A stretch of 64,000 nt of DNA from Syntrophaceae bacterium UBA6087 (lineage in GTDB: Bacteria; Desulfobacterota; Desulfomonilia; UBA1062), in the NCBI GenBank assembly GCA_002448235.1, contig DIXF01000011.1, positions 248,001 through 312,000 of the forward strand. Reading direction: 5' to 3'. Below the pieces are notes generated by a model that was given only the letters and a program-made list of their open reading frames with translations, did no database searches and was not told the origin of the DNA. Shown here one piece after another: positions 24,378-33,845 of the stretch; within the stretch, counting starts at the first letter, position 1; each line of letters begins with the position of its first letter. The translations under genes were made by a program, and so were the position numbers.

Positions 24378-24663
24378 GGTCCCATTCCTCCCTTCGCGAG
24401 TATGATCGTACAAGACCTAAAAGCTTGTGGTATCGGACTTTATAGTAAGTGCTCACCGGCATAAAATCAATGATGTCCTCCTCGGGCACCCTCCTGAATC
24501 CGGCCTGTGGGGAATCCGGGCGAGTAACCGTATTGCCCGGGGGCCTTACGGATTCCTTTTGGATAAATAACCGCTTACCGGTATTGATTCAGACACTCCG
24601 CCCTTGTACCTATCTATCTAGATGAGCCGGCCAAGGCCCTGATAATAGACGGAGGTAAACACT

Positions 24664-25599
24664 ATGGATGTAATGAGGATACATGCCCTGAAGCAGCAGC
24701 TCGAGAAACAGATCGCTGCTTTTAGCCCGGTGCTCTTGAAAGATTTTCCCATAAAGACGTATATGGAATTGATCGACCGGTACCCGAAGGTCGGCAACTA
24801 CACCTATATGAGCCCGGAAGTGAAGAAGCTTGCGGACACGATCTCCAGGAGCTGCAGCAGCGAGGTTTTTGAATCGTATCACAAATGCCTCCTGCTTTCC
24901 TTCATTGAAAGGGCGCAGGAGAAGTCCGAGTTCTTGAGCCTTCCGGGTGAGATCAGGACATATTATTCCCTGAACTTCGAAAGAATATTCCATGACATCG
25001 AGAGCGGGGTCCATGAGGCAGGGTTTTATTTGTACCCCAGCGACAAATTCCTGAAGGATCTCGGGGTCTGCAGCCTCAGACTCATTCCGGCAGGCGCCCA
25101 GAAGCTCAACCTCTCCCCGCTTCCTGCGGACTTTCTCTTCAGGAACGGGACATCCCAGTTCATCATCGGCCTGGCGTACGTACTGTTCGAGCTCAGGGGT
25201 TTCAGGCCCCTCTACAATATGCATACGGATTCACACGACACACACCTGATGTCCGAGTTCAATCCCGCCGGCTGGCGAAATTTCTTAGTCCGGGCAGCAG
25301 ATCTGATCAAACTCAATCCTTCGGTCAAAGGGGTGTTCGGAAAGACCTGGTTCGTAGACCCCCAGCTGGAGAAGATCAGTCCCCGGCTTTGCTATGTACG
25401 GCATATCTTCAACAGGAACGGGGGCAGGTTCTTCTATCTGGGCCCGTGCACGAGCGGGATCGAGGACGCCGTCTACAAGTCGCCGACAAGAAAGAAGCTT
25501 TACGAGTATGGGAAGTACATCCCCAAAGAATATCTGGGAGTCTGGTCGGGCAGATCCCTCATACAATGGGCTGAGAGGCAGAAAGCCCTGATGCAGTAA
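24664..25599 (+). CDS. Conserved protein of unknown function, paired with the deacetylase-like gene
   Basis: 311-residue soluble protein with GGAGG eight bases before the ATG. Not recognised. Visible features are a mixed helical first half, a central segment YNMHTDSHDTHLMSEFNPAGW with clustered His and Asp that could bind a metal, and a C-terminal part with NGGRFFYLGPCTSG. It lies 98 nt before the next gene on the same strand, so the two probably form an operon. A role in a cell-surface or glycan pathway is only a guess from the partner. Confidence 0.75.
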   Translation: MDVMRIHALKQQLEKQIAAFSPVLLKDFPIKTYMELIDRYPKVGNYTYMSPEVKKLADTISRSCSSEVFESYHKCLLLSFIERAQEKSEFLSLPGEIRTYYSLNFERIFHDIESGVHEAGFYLYPSDKFLKDLGVCSLRLIPAGAQKLNLSPLPADFLFRNGTSQFIIGLAYVLFELRGFRPLYNMHTDSHDTHLMSEFNPAGWRNFLVRAADLIKLNPSVKGVFGKTWFVDPQLEKISPRLCYVRHIFNRNGGRFFYLGPCTSGIEDAVYKSPTRKKLYEYGKYIPKEYLGVWSGRSLIQWAERQKALMQ

Positions 25600-25697
25600 C
25601 GTTGAAACGAGCCGGAAGCCTTCTATTCTAATCGATAGATCCGAACAATATCCGGATAGACGGCCGGGCCTATGTTTTTATTTGCAGGAGGTTAACC

Positions 25698-26891
25698 ATG
25701 GTATGGAAGGCTTTTTTCTCGTCATATGTCTTTACGCACTGGTTCGTTTCGAATCTCTGCAATAAGCTGCGCGATGTCCCCAGTCCGGTGCATGTAATTT
25801 TCTGCATGGTAGACCATTTCGAGCCGGGGACCGGCAACGTGCCGGTCGAGGTAGAGACGGAGAGGATGGAAATGCTTTTGAGAGAGTACCCGCGGATCGC
25901 TGATAAACACCGGGATTGCTGCGGGAATCACCCGAAAAGGACGTGGTTTTTCCCGCCGCATTACCACCGGAACAATAATCTGAAAAAGCTCGTATCCCTG
26001 TGTGAGAGGGGCTACGGCGAGATAGAGCTCCACCTTCATCATGGAAAGAGTAAGCCCGACACGCCTGCAAATCTGGAAAAAACCCTCAGGCAATGCGTCG
26101 AAGACTACTCCCTTTTCGGGATATTCGGCACGGAGAACGGCAGAAAGAGGTTCGGCTTCATCCACGGCGACTGGGCGCTGAACAATTCATGCAGCGGCCG
26201 GTACTGCGGGGTGAACAACGAGACCGAGATTCTGCGCGACACAGGATGCTATGCCGACTTTACCTTTCCCTCAAAAGGCGAATCCAATCCTTTGCTGATC
26301 AACAGGATATTCTATGCTCACGATAACCCGGAAAGGCCGAAAGCCCACAGGACCGGCATTCCCGTAAGGTTGTCCGGGAAGGAAAACGGCGGGCTGATGA
26401 TGATACAGGGGCCGGTGTTTCCTTTTTCCAAGGATGACACGATAACCGGCCTGAGGGTGTTCGGAGATGTGATAAACCGGATTCCCGTATCGGAGAAAAG
26501 GATCGACTCATGGGTGAAGACGGGGATTCATGTAAGCGGAAAACCCGAGTGGATATTCGTCAAGACCCACACCCACGGAGCCGAGGATGCCGGTACGGTT
26601 CTCGGCGAGGGCATGGACAGCATTTTCAGCTACATGGAAACGCAGTATAACGACGGCCGAGGGTATATCCTTCACTATGTGACGGCCAGAGAGATGTACA
26701 ATATCATAAAAGCCGTAGAGGCAGGAGAAATGGGAGACGACCCCGAAGCATACCGGAATTATCGGGTCGGCGCCCCTGAATATGACAGCACTCCCTCCTG
26801 TGAAGAGGCCTCATGGGAACTGCAGGGGCTGGTGTCCGCCACCTATCCGTACGACAGGCAGGACGTCCCCGGCATTCCGCTGTCTGCGTAG
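25698..26891 (+). CDS. Polysaccharide-deacetylase-like protein (tentative)
   Basis: 397-residue cytoplasmic protein with AGGAGG before the ATG. It contains MVDHFEPG near the start, then GEIELHLHHGKS, GFIHGDWALNN and KTHTHGAED. The spaced Asp/His motifs recall the metal-binding residues of NodB/CE4-type carbohydrate deacetylases, but the canonical SxDD motif is not evident. It could therefore be another beta/alpha-barrel metalloenzyme acting on a sugar. It pairs with the upstream unknown gene. Confidence 0.6.
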   Translation: MVWKAFFSSYVFTHWFVSNLCNKLRDVPSPVHVIFCMVDHFEPGTGNVPVEVETERMEMLLREYPRIADKHRDCCGNHPKRTWFFPPHYHRNNNLKKLVSLCERGYGEIELHLHHGKSKPDTPANLEKTLRQCVEDYSLFGIFGTENGRKRFGFIHGDWALNNSCSGRYCGVNNETEILRDTGCYADFTFPSKGESNPLLINRIFYAHDNPERPKAHRTGIPVRLSGKENGGLMMIQGPVFPFSKDDTITGLRVFGDVINRIPVSEKRIDSWVKTGIHVSGKPEWIFVKTHTHGAEDAGTVLGEGMDSIFSYMETQYNDGRGYILHYVTAREMYNIIKAVEAGEMGDDPEAYRNYRVGAPEYDSTPSCEEASWELQGLVSATYPYDRQDVPGIPLSA

Positions 26892-26894
26892 CTT

Positions 26895-27188
26895 CTAGAC
26901 CATGTCCTCCAGGGGGAGGACGAAAGCCTTCATTCCGGACCGCGGGTGCTCTTTCTTGAGCGTGCGGACCTGATCAAGGACAACGGCGGCGTCTTCATCA
27001 TCGTTGAGCGCAATGAAGAGCACATTGTTTTCGCCGGGCCAGGTGTGGGTATGGAGCTTGGGATCGGTTTCGACCCCCTCGCCGAAGGCCTTCTCAATCT
27101 TGGTGTACGCCTTGATCCCTGTCCTTTTGAGCGCAGCGATGACGTCGTAATCCGTCGCCTGCGAATAGACGATAAAGATTATCTTCAT
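26895..27188 (-). CDS. Small PII-like protein at the end of the RND operon
   Basis: 97-residue protein beginning KIIFIVYSQATDYDVIAALKRTGIKAYTKIEKAFGEG, the ferredoxin-like pattern of PII-related proteins, with no T-loop uridylylation motif. Its ATG overlaps the RND pump stop (TAATG). Such proteins are found next to efflux pumps and may sense a ligand or metal (HTHTWPG contains two His). The exact role is unknown. Confidence 0.7.
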   Translation of the reverse strand: MKIIFIVYSQATDYDVIAALKRTGIKAYTKIEKAFGEGVETDPKLHTHTWPGENNVLFIALNDDEDAAVVLDQVRTLKKEHPRSGMKAFVLPLEDMV

Positions 27189-30100
27189 TAGGCCACCTCG
27201 TCCTTTTCATACCGTTCAACTTGAGTGGGTTCAGCCTCTTTGGTGGAGTCCCTCCGGAGAAACCGGTTGAGCCGCTCCTTCCAGTCATCGAAAAGGTCAT
27301 AGGCTGCAGGGACCACGGCGAGCGTCAGGAAGAGCGACGTCAGCAGCCCGCCTATCACCGATACCCCCATGGGAGACCGGATATCGGATCCTTCTCCTAT
27401 GCCGAGGGCCACCGGGAGCATGCCGAGCACCATGGCGAAGGTGGTCATGAGAATCGGCCTCAGCCTTACCGGTCCGGCATTCAGGAGGGCCTCCCTCCGT
27501 GACATTCCTCTTTCTCTCAAGGTGTTCGTATAGTCGACCAGCAGGATGGAGTTCTTCTTCACCAGGCCCATCAGGAGGATCAGGCCGATGAAGCTGATGA
27601 TGCTGATGGATTTGCCCGTGATGAACAAGGCGCCGAACGCGCCGATGAAGGAGAGCGGCATGGCCAGCAGGACGGTTACCGGGTGCAGGAAGCTCTCGAA
27701 CTGTGACGCGAGGATCATGTAAGCGAGCAGGATGCCGAGGAGCATGGCGAACATGAGGTACTTGAAAGACCTTCCCATCTCTTCGGCTTCGCCGACATAG
27801 TTGGTGTTGAAACCGGGCGGCAGGATCCTGGCAGAGATCCCGCTCAAGTCCTCCATCGCCGTTCCCAGCGGTTTGCCTTCGAGGTTGGCGAAGAGCCACA
27901 GCGAGCGCTGCCTGTCTTTGCGGGAGATACTGCTCGGCCCGCCCCCTTCCACTACCTGTATGACATTCTTAAGCTCCACGAGCTTGCCGTCCATGGCCCG
28001 GACATAGAGCCTGCCGATGTCGCCGGGGCTCTTCCGGTCTTCGGGGTTCAGCCTGACGCGTACGTCGTAGCGCCTGCCTTTGGTGTCATCCTTGTACTTG
28101 GTGATATCCACCTCTCCGCTGATGAGGAGGTTTACCGCAGAAGCAATGGAGGCGGTGCTTATACCGAGGTCCGAGGCCTTGTCCCGGTCGATATACACGC
28201 TCAACTCAGGCTTGCCTGCTTCGACCGATGTGTCCACGTCCACGATGCCGGGCGTCTTTGCGAACTCGGAGGCGATCTGCTTCGTGTATGTCCTCAGTTC
28301 CTCCATGGTCCCGCCGCTGATGACGTACTGGACGGGGAGATTCCTGATGCCGCCCCCCATCATGGAGACATCCTCGATGGTGGTTTTCAGCCCCGGGATC
28401 GTGCCGAGCTTTTTCCTCAGCTCGGCCATTACCTCATGCTGCGTGTTCTCCCTTTCCGCCCTGGGAACGAGGCGGGTGAACATGCCTCCCTTGTTGATCT
28501 GGCTTACGCCTCCCTGGCCCATGCCCTGAACAAAGAAGAGGCTTTTCAACTCGGGCTGCGCACGCACCATCCTTTCGGCCTGGAGGAACATTTCTCCCGC
28601 CTTTTCCATGGAGTAATCGATGGGCGTCTCCATCCTGACCACGAACTGGCTCTGGTCTTCCTGGGGCTTGAACTCCTTGTCGATGAACTTGATCATGTAC
28701 ATGCTCAGTATAAAAATCACGAGGGCGCCTATGAGCACCGTCCCCCTGTGGTCCAGGCTGAGCGCGAGGATCGGACGGTATACATCCTCCACCTTTTTAT
28801 AGCCGCGCTCCAGGGCATCGCTGACCCGGGTGAAGATGCCGGGCTTTTTTTCTCGCCCCGGACCTTCATTCTTGGCGTGGAGAAAGATAGATGCGAGCAT
28901 CGGGGTGAGCGTCAGCGAGACCAGGAGCGAGACGAGCACGGAGAAGACGACGGTGAGCGCGAACTGAAGGAAAAACCGGCCGATGATCCCCTTCATGAAC
29001 GCCACGGGAAGGAATATGGCCACAATGGCAAACGTGGTCGCCATGACTGCCAGCCCGATCTCGGAGGTGGCGAATTGAGCGGCTTCCCGCGGCGACATGC
29101 CTTCTTCGATGTGGCGGTAGATGTTCTCGATGACGATGATGGCGTCATCGATGAGGATGCCTACCGAAAGCGTGAGCGCCAGCATGGTGAGGTTGTTGAA
29201 GGTGAAATCGAACGCGCGCATGAGGGCGAACGTGGCGATTATCGACACGGGCAGGGCAACGGCGCTGATGAGCGTTGTCCGGACGTTTCTCAGGAAGATG
29301 AAGACCGCGATCACCGCCAGGATCGCGCCCAGGATGAGGTGCTCCCGCACCTGCTTCATGGAGTTGATGATGAAGGTGGACTGGTCGAAGCCGAGGTTGA
29401 GCTCAATGCCGGGCGGCAGGGTAGGCCGGATGCGCTCCATCTCCTCCTTGACCCGGTTCACGACCTGGACCGTATTGGTGCCGGTCTGCTTCTGGACGCC
29501 GATCCCTACTGCCGGGATACCGTTGAATCGAGCGTAGGAGCGCCTTTCCTCCATGCCGTCTTCGGCGTGGCCGATATCCCTGATCCTCACCGGCGCGCCC
29601 TGGTGATAGGATACGATGAGATCGTTGAACTCGGAGAGGTCTCGAAGCGACCCCTTGACCTTGATGGAATACTCCTTGGTAGTGCTCTCGATGCGGCCGC
29701 CGGGGAGCTCTACGTTTTCTCTGCCCAGGATTGCGGCTATGTCGCTCGGAGCGATCCCGTAGGCCATAAGCTTATCGCCGTTGAGCCAGATCCTGATCTG
29801 GCGTTTCTGCAATCCGGCGAGCGACAGAGCGCCTACGCCTTCGACCTTCTGGAGCTGCTCCTTGAGGATTTCGTCCGCATAGGTGGAGATCTCGCGCTGG
29901 GATTTCTGTCCGGTGAGCGTAACCCACATGACGGCAGTGGAGTCGGTGTTGACCTTCTGGATGACGGGCTCGGTGATGTCGTCGGGCAGCTTGGACCTGA
30001 CGGCCGCGATCTGCTCCCGTACGTCCTGGACGGCTATGTCGATGTCCCGCTCGAGCTCGAATTCAACGACGACGCTGGATGCGCCTTCGAGACTCGTAGA

Positions 30101-30343
30101 CGAGATGGTCTTCACGCCGTTGATGGTATTGACCGCTTCCTCGATCTTGTCCGTGACATCGATATCCATGATCTCGGGGCTCGCCCCGGTGAGCCGTGTA
30201 GAGATGCTCACGATGGGGAAATCGACTTTGGGGAAGAGGTCGACGCCGATCTCGGGATAGCTCACGACCCCCATGACGACTAGGGCGAGGATGAACATGG
30301 TGGCGAAAACCGGCCTCTTTATCGACGTATCAGAGATCCACAT
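27188..30343 (-). CDS. RND efflux pump, HAE1 family
   Basis: 1051-residue inner-membrane proton-driven drug exporter of the AcrB type. It starts MWISDTSIKRPVFATMF and contains the proton-relay Asp pair in GILIDDAIIVIENIYRH, the LVKKNSILLVDY segment of TM10, and two large periplasmic loops. It assembles with the adaptor and the TolC-like channel encoded just upstream. Downstream of a TetR regulator, it is likely induced by toxic compounds. AAAGGA lies nine bases before the ATG. Confidence 0.96.
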   Translation of the reverse strand: MWISDTSIKRPVFATMFILALVVMGVVSYPEIGVDLFPKVDFPIVSISTRLTGASPEIMDIDVTDKIEEAVNTINGVKTISSTSLEGASSVVVEFELERDIDIAVQDVREQIAAVRSKLPDDITEPVIQKVNTDSTAVMWVTLTGQKSQREISTYADEILKEQLQKVEGVGALSLAGLQKRQIRIWLNGDKLMAYGIAPSDIAAILGRENVELPGGRIESTTKEYSIKVKGSLRDLSEFNDLIVSYHQGAPVRIRDIGHAEDGMEERRSYARFNGIPAVGIGVQKQTGTNTVQVVNRVKEEMERIRPTLPPGIELNLGFDQSTFIINSMKQVREHLILGAILAVIAVFIFLRNVRTTLISAVALPVSIIATFALMRAFDFTFNNLTMLALTLSVGILIDDAIIVIENIYRHIEEGMSPREAAQFATSEIGLAVMATTFAIVAIFLPVAFMKGIIGRFFLQFALTVVFSVLVSLLVSLTLTPMLASIFLHAKNEGPGREKKPGIFTRVSDALERGYKKVEDVYRPILALSLDHRGTVLIGALVIFILSMYMIKFIDKEFKPQEDQSQFVVRMETPIDYSMEKAGEMFLQAERMVRAQPELKSLFFVQGMGQGGVSQINKGGMFTRLVPRAERENTQHEVMAELRKKLGTIPGLKTTIEDVSMMGGGIRNLPVQYVISGGTMEELRTYTKQIASEFAKTPGIVDVDTSVEAGKPELSVYIDRDKASDLGISTASIASAVNLLISGEVDITKYKDDTKGRRYDVRVRLNPEDRKSPGDIGRLYVRAMDGKLVELKNVIQVVEGGGPSSISRKDRQRSLWLFANLEGKPLGTAMEDLSGISARILPPGFNTNYVGEAEEMGRSFKYLMFAMLLGILLAYMILASQFESFLHPVTVLLAMPLSFIGAFGALFITGKSISIISFIGLILLMGLVKKNSILLVDYTNTLRERGMSRREALLNAGPVRLRPILMTTFAMVLGMLPVALGIGEGSDIRSPMGVSVIGGLLTSLFLTLAVVPAAYDLFDDWKERLNRFLRRDSTKEAEPTQVERYEKDEVA

Positions 30344-30419
30344 AATCCGGCATCCTTTCTTCTCTTAAGCGGACATCTCAAGGCATGACCCGGCCGTTAC
30401 CCGGCGCGGGCACGCCTTT

Positions 30420-31550
30420 TTATTTGATCACATTGATCCTGATCCCGTCCGAAAGGCTGTTCTGGCCTACGACGATGAGTTTCTCGCCGCCTTTGAGGCC
30501 TTCGAGGACTTCGACCATATCTCCGTACTTGTCCCCGATCTTCAGGAACCTTTCTTTCGCCTTGTCTCCTTCCTGGAGAAAAATCCGTATCCGGCTGCCT
30601 TCGTAGAGGATCGACGTCGCAGGGATAACCACCGCCTGCCGTGAAGAGCCGGTATATACCTTGACCTTTGCAAAAAGGCCCGGTTTGAGCTCCAGGGACG
30701 GATTCTTAACCGTTGCCTCGGCCCTGAGCGACCTTGTCCGCTCGTCGAGGCTCGGGTAGACGACGCTCAGCCTGCCGTCAAATTCCCTGCCCGGGAAGGA
30801 GTCTATCGTAAAGATGATATCCTGGCCCGTTTTTATGGCGCTGATCCCCTTTTCCGTGACCGTGAACGAGAGCTTGAGCGTATCGATCTGTACTATTGAC
30901 AAAAGGGGCATGCCCGCCCTGATGAAATCTCCTGAAGTAACCTTTCTCTCTTTCACGATGCCCTTGATGGGCGAGGCTATGGTAGCTTTGCCGAGCTTTT
31001 CTTCGGAAAGGGAGAGGGCAACCTTTGCCCGGTCGAGTTCCTGCCCGGCAACGGTCACACGCGTGGATACGTCGTCGAACTGCTGTCTGGTCACCAGTTC
31101 TTCACTGAAGAGGGCTTCTTTGCGCTTGAATTCGAACTTCAGGTTGGCCAGGTTCGCCTCGGCCTGCTTCAGCGCGGCCAGAGCATTGGCGGCGCCCAGG
31201 CGGTAGTCCGTGTCGTTCACCGAAGCCAGGACCATGTTTTTCGTTACCGGAGTCCCCTCATCGACCCCGATGTGCCTGAGGATGCCGTCCACCTCGGAGC
31301 TGACGATCACCTCTTCGTTGGGCATAAGGCTTCCGACCGTATCGATATACGGCCGGACAGACCTCTTTTCGGTTACCCACACTTTGACATTGGATATCTT
31401 CTCGGCATTGGCCTTCTCCTGTTTTTTCGCACACCCTGAAAAGGCTAACAAAATACACAGGACCGCAACGGTCAGATGGGCAACGCCTGTTCTCACCCTT
31501 TCCCCATGCAGTACCGGGCTTCTTTGTAAGGGTTTTCTCTGTCCAGCCAT
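30420..31550 (-). CDS. RND periplasmic adaptor lipoprotein
   Basis: 376-residue membrane fusion protein. A lipobox (LLAFSGC) follows a hydrophobic N-terminus, so it is anchored as a lipoprotein. The barrel-sandwich halves flank a coiled-coil hairpin (ALAALKQAEANLANLKFEFKR), and the segment ATIASPIKGIVKERKV is the second lipoyl half. It links the RND pump to the outer-membrane channel. The gene starts 18 nt after the tolC-like stop and lies 76 nt before the pump. Confidence 0.95.
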   Translation of the reverse strand: MAGQRKPLQRSPVLHGERVRTGVAHLTVAVLCILLAFSGCAKKQEKANAEKISNVKVWVTEKRSVRPYIDTVGSLMPNEEVIVSSEVDGILRHIGVDEGTPVTKNMVLASVNDTDYRLGAANALAALKQAEANLANLKFEFKRKEALFSEELVTRQQFDDVSTRVTVAGQELDRAKVALSLSEEKLGKATIASPIKGIVKERKVTSGDFIRAGMPLLSIVQIDTLKLSFTVTEKGISAIKTGQDIIFTIDSFPGREFDGRLSVVYPSLDERTRSLRAEATVKNPSLELKPGLFAKVKVYTGSSRQAVVIPATSILYEGSRIRIFLQEGDKAKERFLKIGDKYGDMVEVLEGLKGGEKLIVVGQNSLSDGIRINVIK

Positions 31551-31568
31551 CACTGTTTTCCCCTTTCC

Positions 31569-32882
31569 TCAGTCTTTCGTACTCGCCGTAGCATTGATCT
31601 TCTGTAAAAAAGTCCCGGTCGCCTGCTCCATTACCAGGATGGAAGTCTGGTAGGAATACAGGGCCTCTGCCAGCTGCCGCTCCGATGAGACCAGCAGGTT
31701 GTTCGCATCGATCACGTCGATGCTGCTCGCCAGACCGTTTGCAAACTGACGGGTTACCGCACGCTGGTTGTCCTGTGCAAAGGCGACCTGATCCTGGAGA
31801 AACTTGATGGTGCCTTTCGCGGTCATGAGATCGAGGTAGGCGCTCCGAACCTCCAGGTCCACAGTCTTTTTTCTGTCCTCATAGGAGAGGATCGCCTGCC
31901 GCTCCCGTACCTTTGCCTCCCGCACCTCGGCCCGCCTCAATCCCCCTTCGAAGAAGGGAAAATTGAACAGGAGAGCGCCGTAAGAGCTTTCTTTGTTCAG
32001 GGTAAGGGGTTCCGGGTCCTGGTCTGTTTTCTGGTATACCCCTGCGATGGAGAGGTTGGGCCAGTATGCCCCTCTGGCATAGGATACCTCCTGCTTTGCT
32101 ATCTTTACCTGATATTCGAGGCTCTTCAAGTCCGGCCTTTGCGCAAAGGCGGTATCTTTCAGCTCGGAAAGAGAAGCAACCTCTATGTCGCGAAACGGTT
32201 CTTCTCTGAGGATAAAGCCGGGAGCTATGCCCACGAGTCGCGACAGAGCGGATTCTGCCAGGGCGAGGGTGTTCTGGGCCATCACCAGATCGGATTTCGC
32301 CCCGGACACTTCGCTCTCGGCCCGCAGGAGCACGGTCTTTGTAATCTCGCCCACCTTCAGCCGTGCCGATGCTGCATCGCGGTACTTCGCGACCCTGTCG
32401 AGGTTCGACTGGGCGATATCGAGCCCTTTCCGGGCCATAAGGACGTTATAGTAGGCCTGACCGACCTGGAGAAGGTAGCTCTCTTTTACGAAATCCAGGT
32501 CATAGGCAGCCCTGCGGATGTCTTTCCGTGCTTCGCTCAGGGCAGTGAACTCCCTTAAGGAAAGGGAAAACGTCTGGTCCACCCGCACGCCTCTCTGCTG
32601 GGCGGTATCCGGCTGGATGAGCGCACCGTTGTCGTTGTACTTGTCTCTTGAGTATCGCTGGTAATTGCCGAAGGCGGTAAGCTTGGGTATAAGCGACGCC
32701 ACTGCCCTGTCCTTTTCCAGTTCGGCAAAGGTCACGTTTTCCCGGGATATCTCAATCCTTTCGGAGCGCTCGAGCGCAATTGCGTAAAGATCGGCAAGGG
32801 AGAACTCTTCTGCGGAAACCGGCAGCACTGCCCAGAAGGAAACGAAAAGAACGAACCCGACACATATGCGTAGCAATTTCAT
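31569..32882 (-). CDS. TolC-like outer-membrane efflux protein
   Basis: 437 residues with a signal peptide (MKLLRICVGFVLFVSFWAVLPVSA, cleaved before EEF) and two OEP repeats of long helices (LYAIALERSERIEISRENV, VSYARGAYWPNLSIAGVY). These form the trimeric outer-membrane channel of the efflux system. Second gene of the TetR-tolC-mfp-RND-PII operon. Confidence 0.95.
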   Translation of the reverse strand: MKLLRICVGFVLFVSFWAVLPVSAEEFSLADLYAIALERSERIEISRENVTFAELEKDRAVASLIPKLTAFGNYQRYSRDKYNDNGALIQPDTAQQRGVRVDQTFSLSLREFTALSEARKDIRRAAYDLDFVKESYLLQVGQAYYNVLMARKGLDIAQSNLDRVAKYRDAASARLKVGEITKTVLLRAESEVSGAKSDLVMAQNTLALAESALSRLVGIAPGFILREEPFRDIEVASLSELKDTAFAQRPDLKSLEYQVKIAKQEVSYARGAYWPNLSIAGVYQKTDQDPEPLTLNKESSYGALLFNFPFFEGGLRRAEVREAKVRERQAILSYEDRKKTVDLEVRSAYLDLMTAKGTIKFLQDQVAFAQDNQRAVTRQFANGLASSIDVIDANNLLVSSERQLAEALYSYQTSILVMEQATGTFLQKINATASTKD

Positions 32883-32969
32883 TTCATAATCCCCTCACCA
32901 AACAGTGTTCACTTCTCACGCCACGGTTTGCCCGGACTCCGGGAAGCCCTTTCCCAAGCGACAGCAGGG

Positions 32970-33563
32970 TTACGGTGCGTTCCTCAAGCCGATGAAAAAT
33001 ATCCGCACCATCTGCTTGATCGCATCCATCACGGACTCCCGCTGGTCGTAGAAGGCAAAGGTGTTGTCGCACCCGAACATCGATGCGATCATGATGAGCG
33101 CCATCAGATCCAGGTCCTGGATGGGCCTGATCTCTCCCTTCTCAATGCCTTCTCTCAAGATGCCTTCGATCAGGTCTTTCTGGGCGTGAAGGTAGGTTTC
33201 CTTCTCTGCTTCAAAAACACCTGCCAGGGACCTGAACTCGCTTATGATTTCTTTGTTTGCGCGTGAAGCCTTGTCTGCGATGAACTGATAGCGCGCCTCG
33301 CTCAATGCGAGGATCTTTCCCTCAGCCGTATCTGCAGAGCCAACCGCCCCGATCATGATCTCATGGAGCCGGGCCATGTCGTTCTTGACAATGGTCCTGA
33401 TGATATCGTTCTTGTCCCTGAAGTAGTAATACAGGGAGGTCTTGGCCATACCGGCGCGTTTGGCGATATCCTCCAGTTTAGTCTTATGCGGGCCGTACTC
33501 CAGAAATACATCGGATGCCGTCTGAAGGAGCGCCTTTTTCTTTTCTTCTTTGGATATGCTCAT
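32970..33563 (-). CDS. TetR-family repressor of the RND operon
   Basis: 197-residue dimeric repressor. The N-terminal helix-turn-helix is LEDIAKRAGMAKTSLYYYFRDKNDI, and the C-terminal ligand domain is unassigned. It is the first gene of the operon, 87 nt before the tolC-like gene. An inverted repeat lies immediately upstream of its ATG, so it most likely represses itself and the pump until a substrate binds. Confidence 0.93.
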   Translation of the reverse strand: MSISKEEKKKALLQTASDVFLEYGPHKTKLEDIAKRAGMAKTSLYYYFRDKNDIIRTIVKNDMARLHEIMIGAVGSADTAEGKILALSEARYQFIADKASRANKEIISEFRSLAGVFEAEKETYLHAQKDLIEGILREGIEKGEIRPIQDLDLMALIMIASMFGCDNTFAFYDQRESVMDAIKQMVRIFFIGLRNAP

Positions 33564-33567
33564 AGCA

Positions 33568-33596
33568 TTTCAAACTTTTGAATAAATTGTTTGAAA
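33568..33596. promoter_or_regulatory. Operator of the TetR-RND operon
   Basis: TTTCAAAC (33568-33575) and GTTTGAAA (33589-33596) are an exact 8-bp inverted repeat with a 13-bp AT-rich spacer, directly between the promoter and the tetR start. It fits the size of TetR-family operators. Confidence 0.75.
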
Positions 33597-33627
33597 ATTC
33601 TATGCCAGGTTCCCTGATGGAGGTCAA
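33597..33627 (-). promoter_or_regulatory. Promoter of the TetR-RND operon
   Basis: TTGACC (33627-33622) is followed by CATAGAAT (33604-33597) with about 17-19 nt between hexamers. The expected start falls at the edge of the operator, so repressor binding would block transcription. Confidence 0.6.
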
Positions 33628-33845
33628 GGGAATAAAAGAAGAATTTGGAATCCGGTGGGCGGGGCAGCGTGCAGGATGGAAGGAAACAGAGTGGAAAGAG
33701 AAATCCGGAGTAAAGACAGGCGCCTGCTCTCCGGATTCTTCGCTCGCACCGAGATGAGGCTGCTGCTTCAGGGGGCTTTCTTATCCTGAACCCGGGATTT
33801 TTCGTCTCTCCTTCCGCACGGTTCGATAACAGGAAAGCCCTCCGG

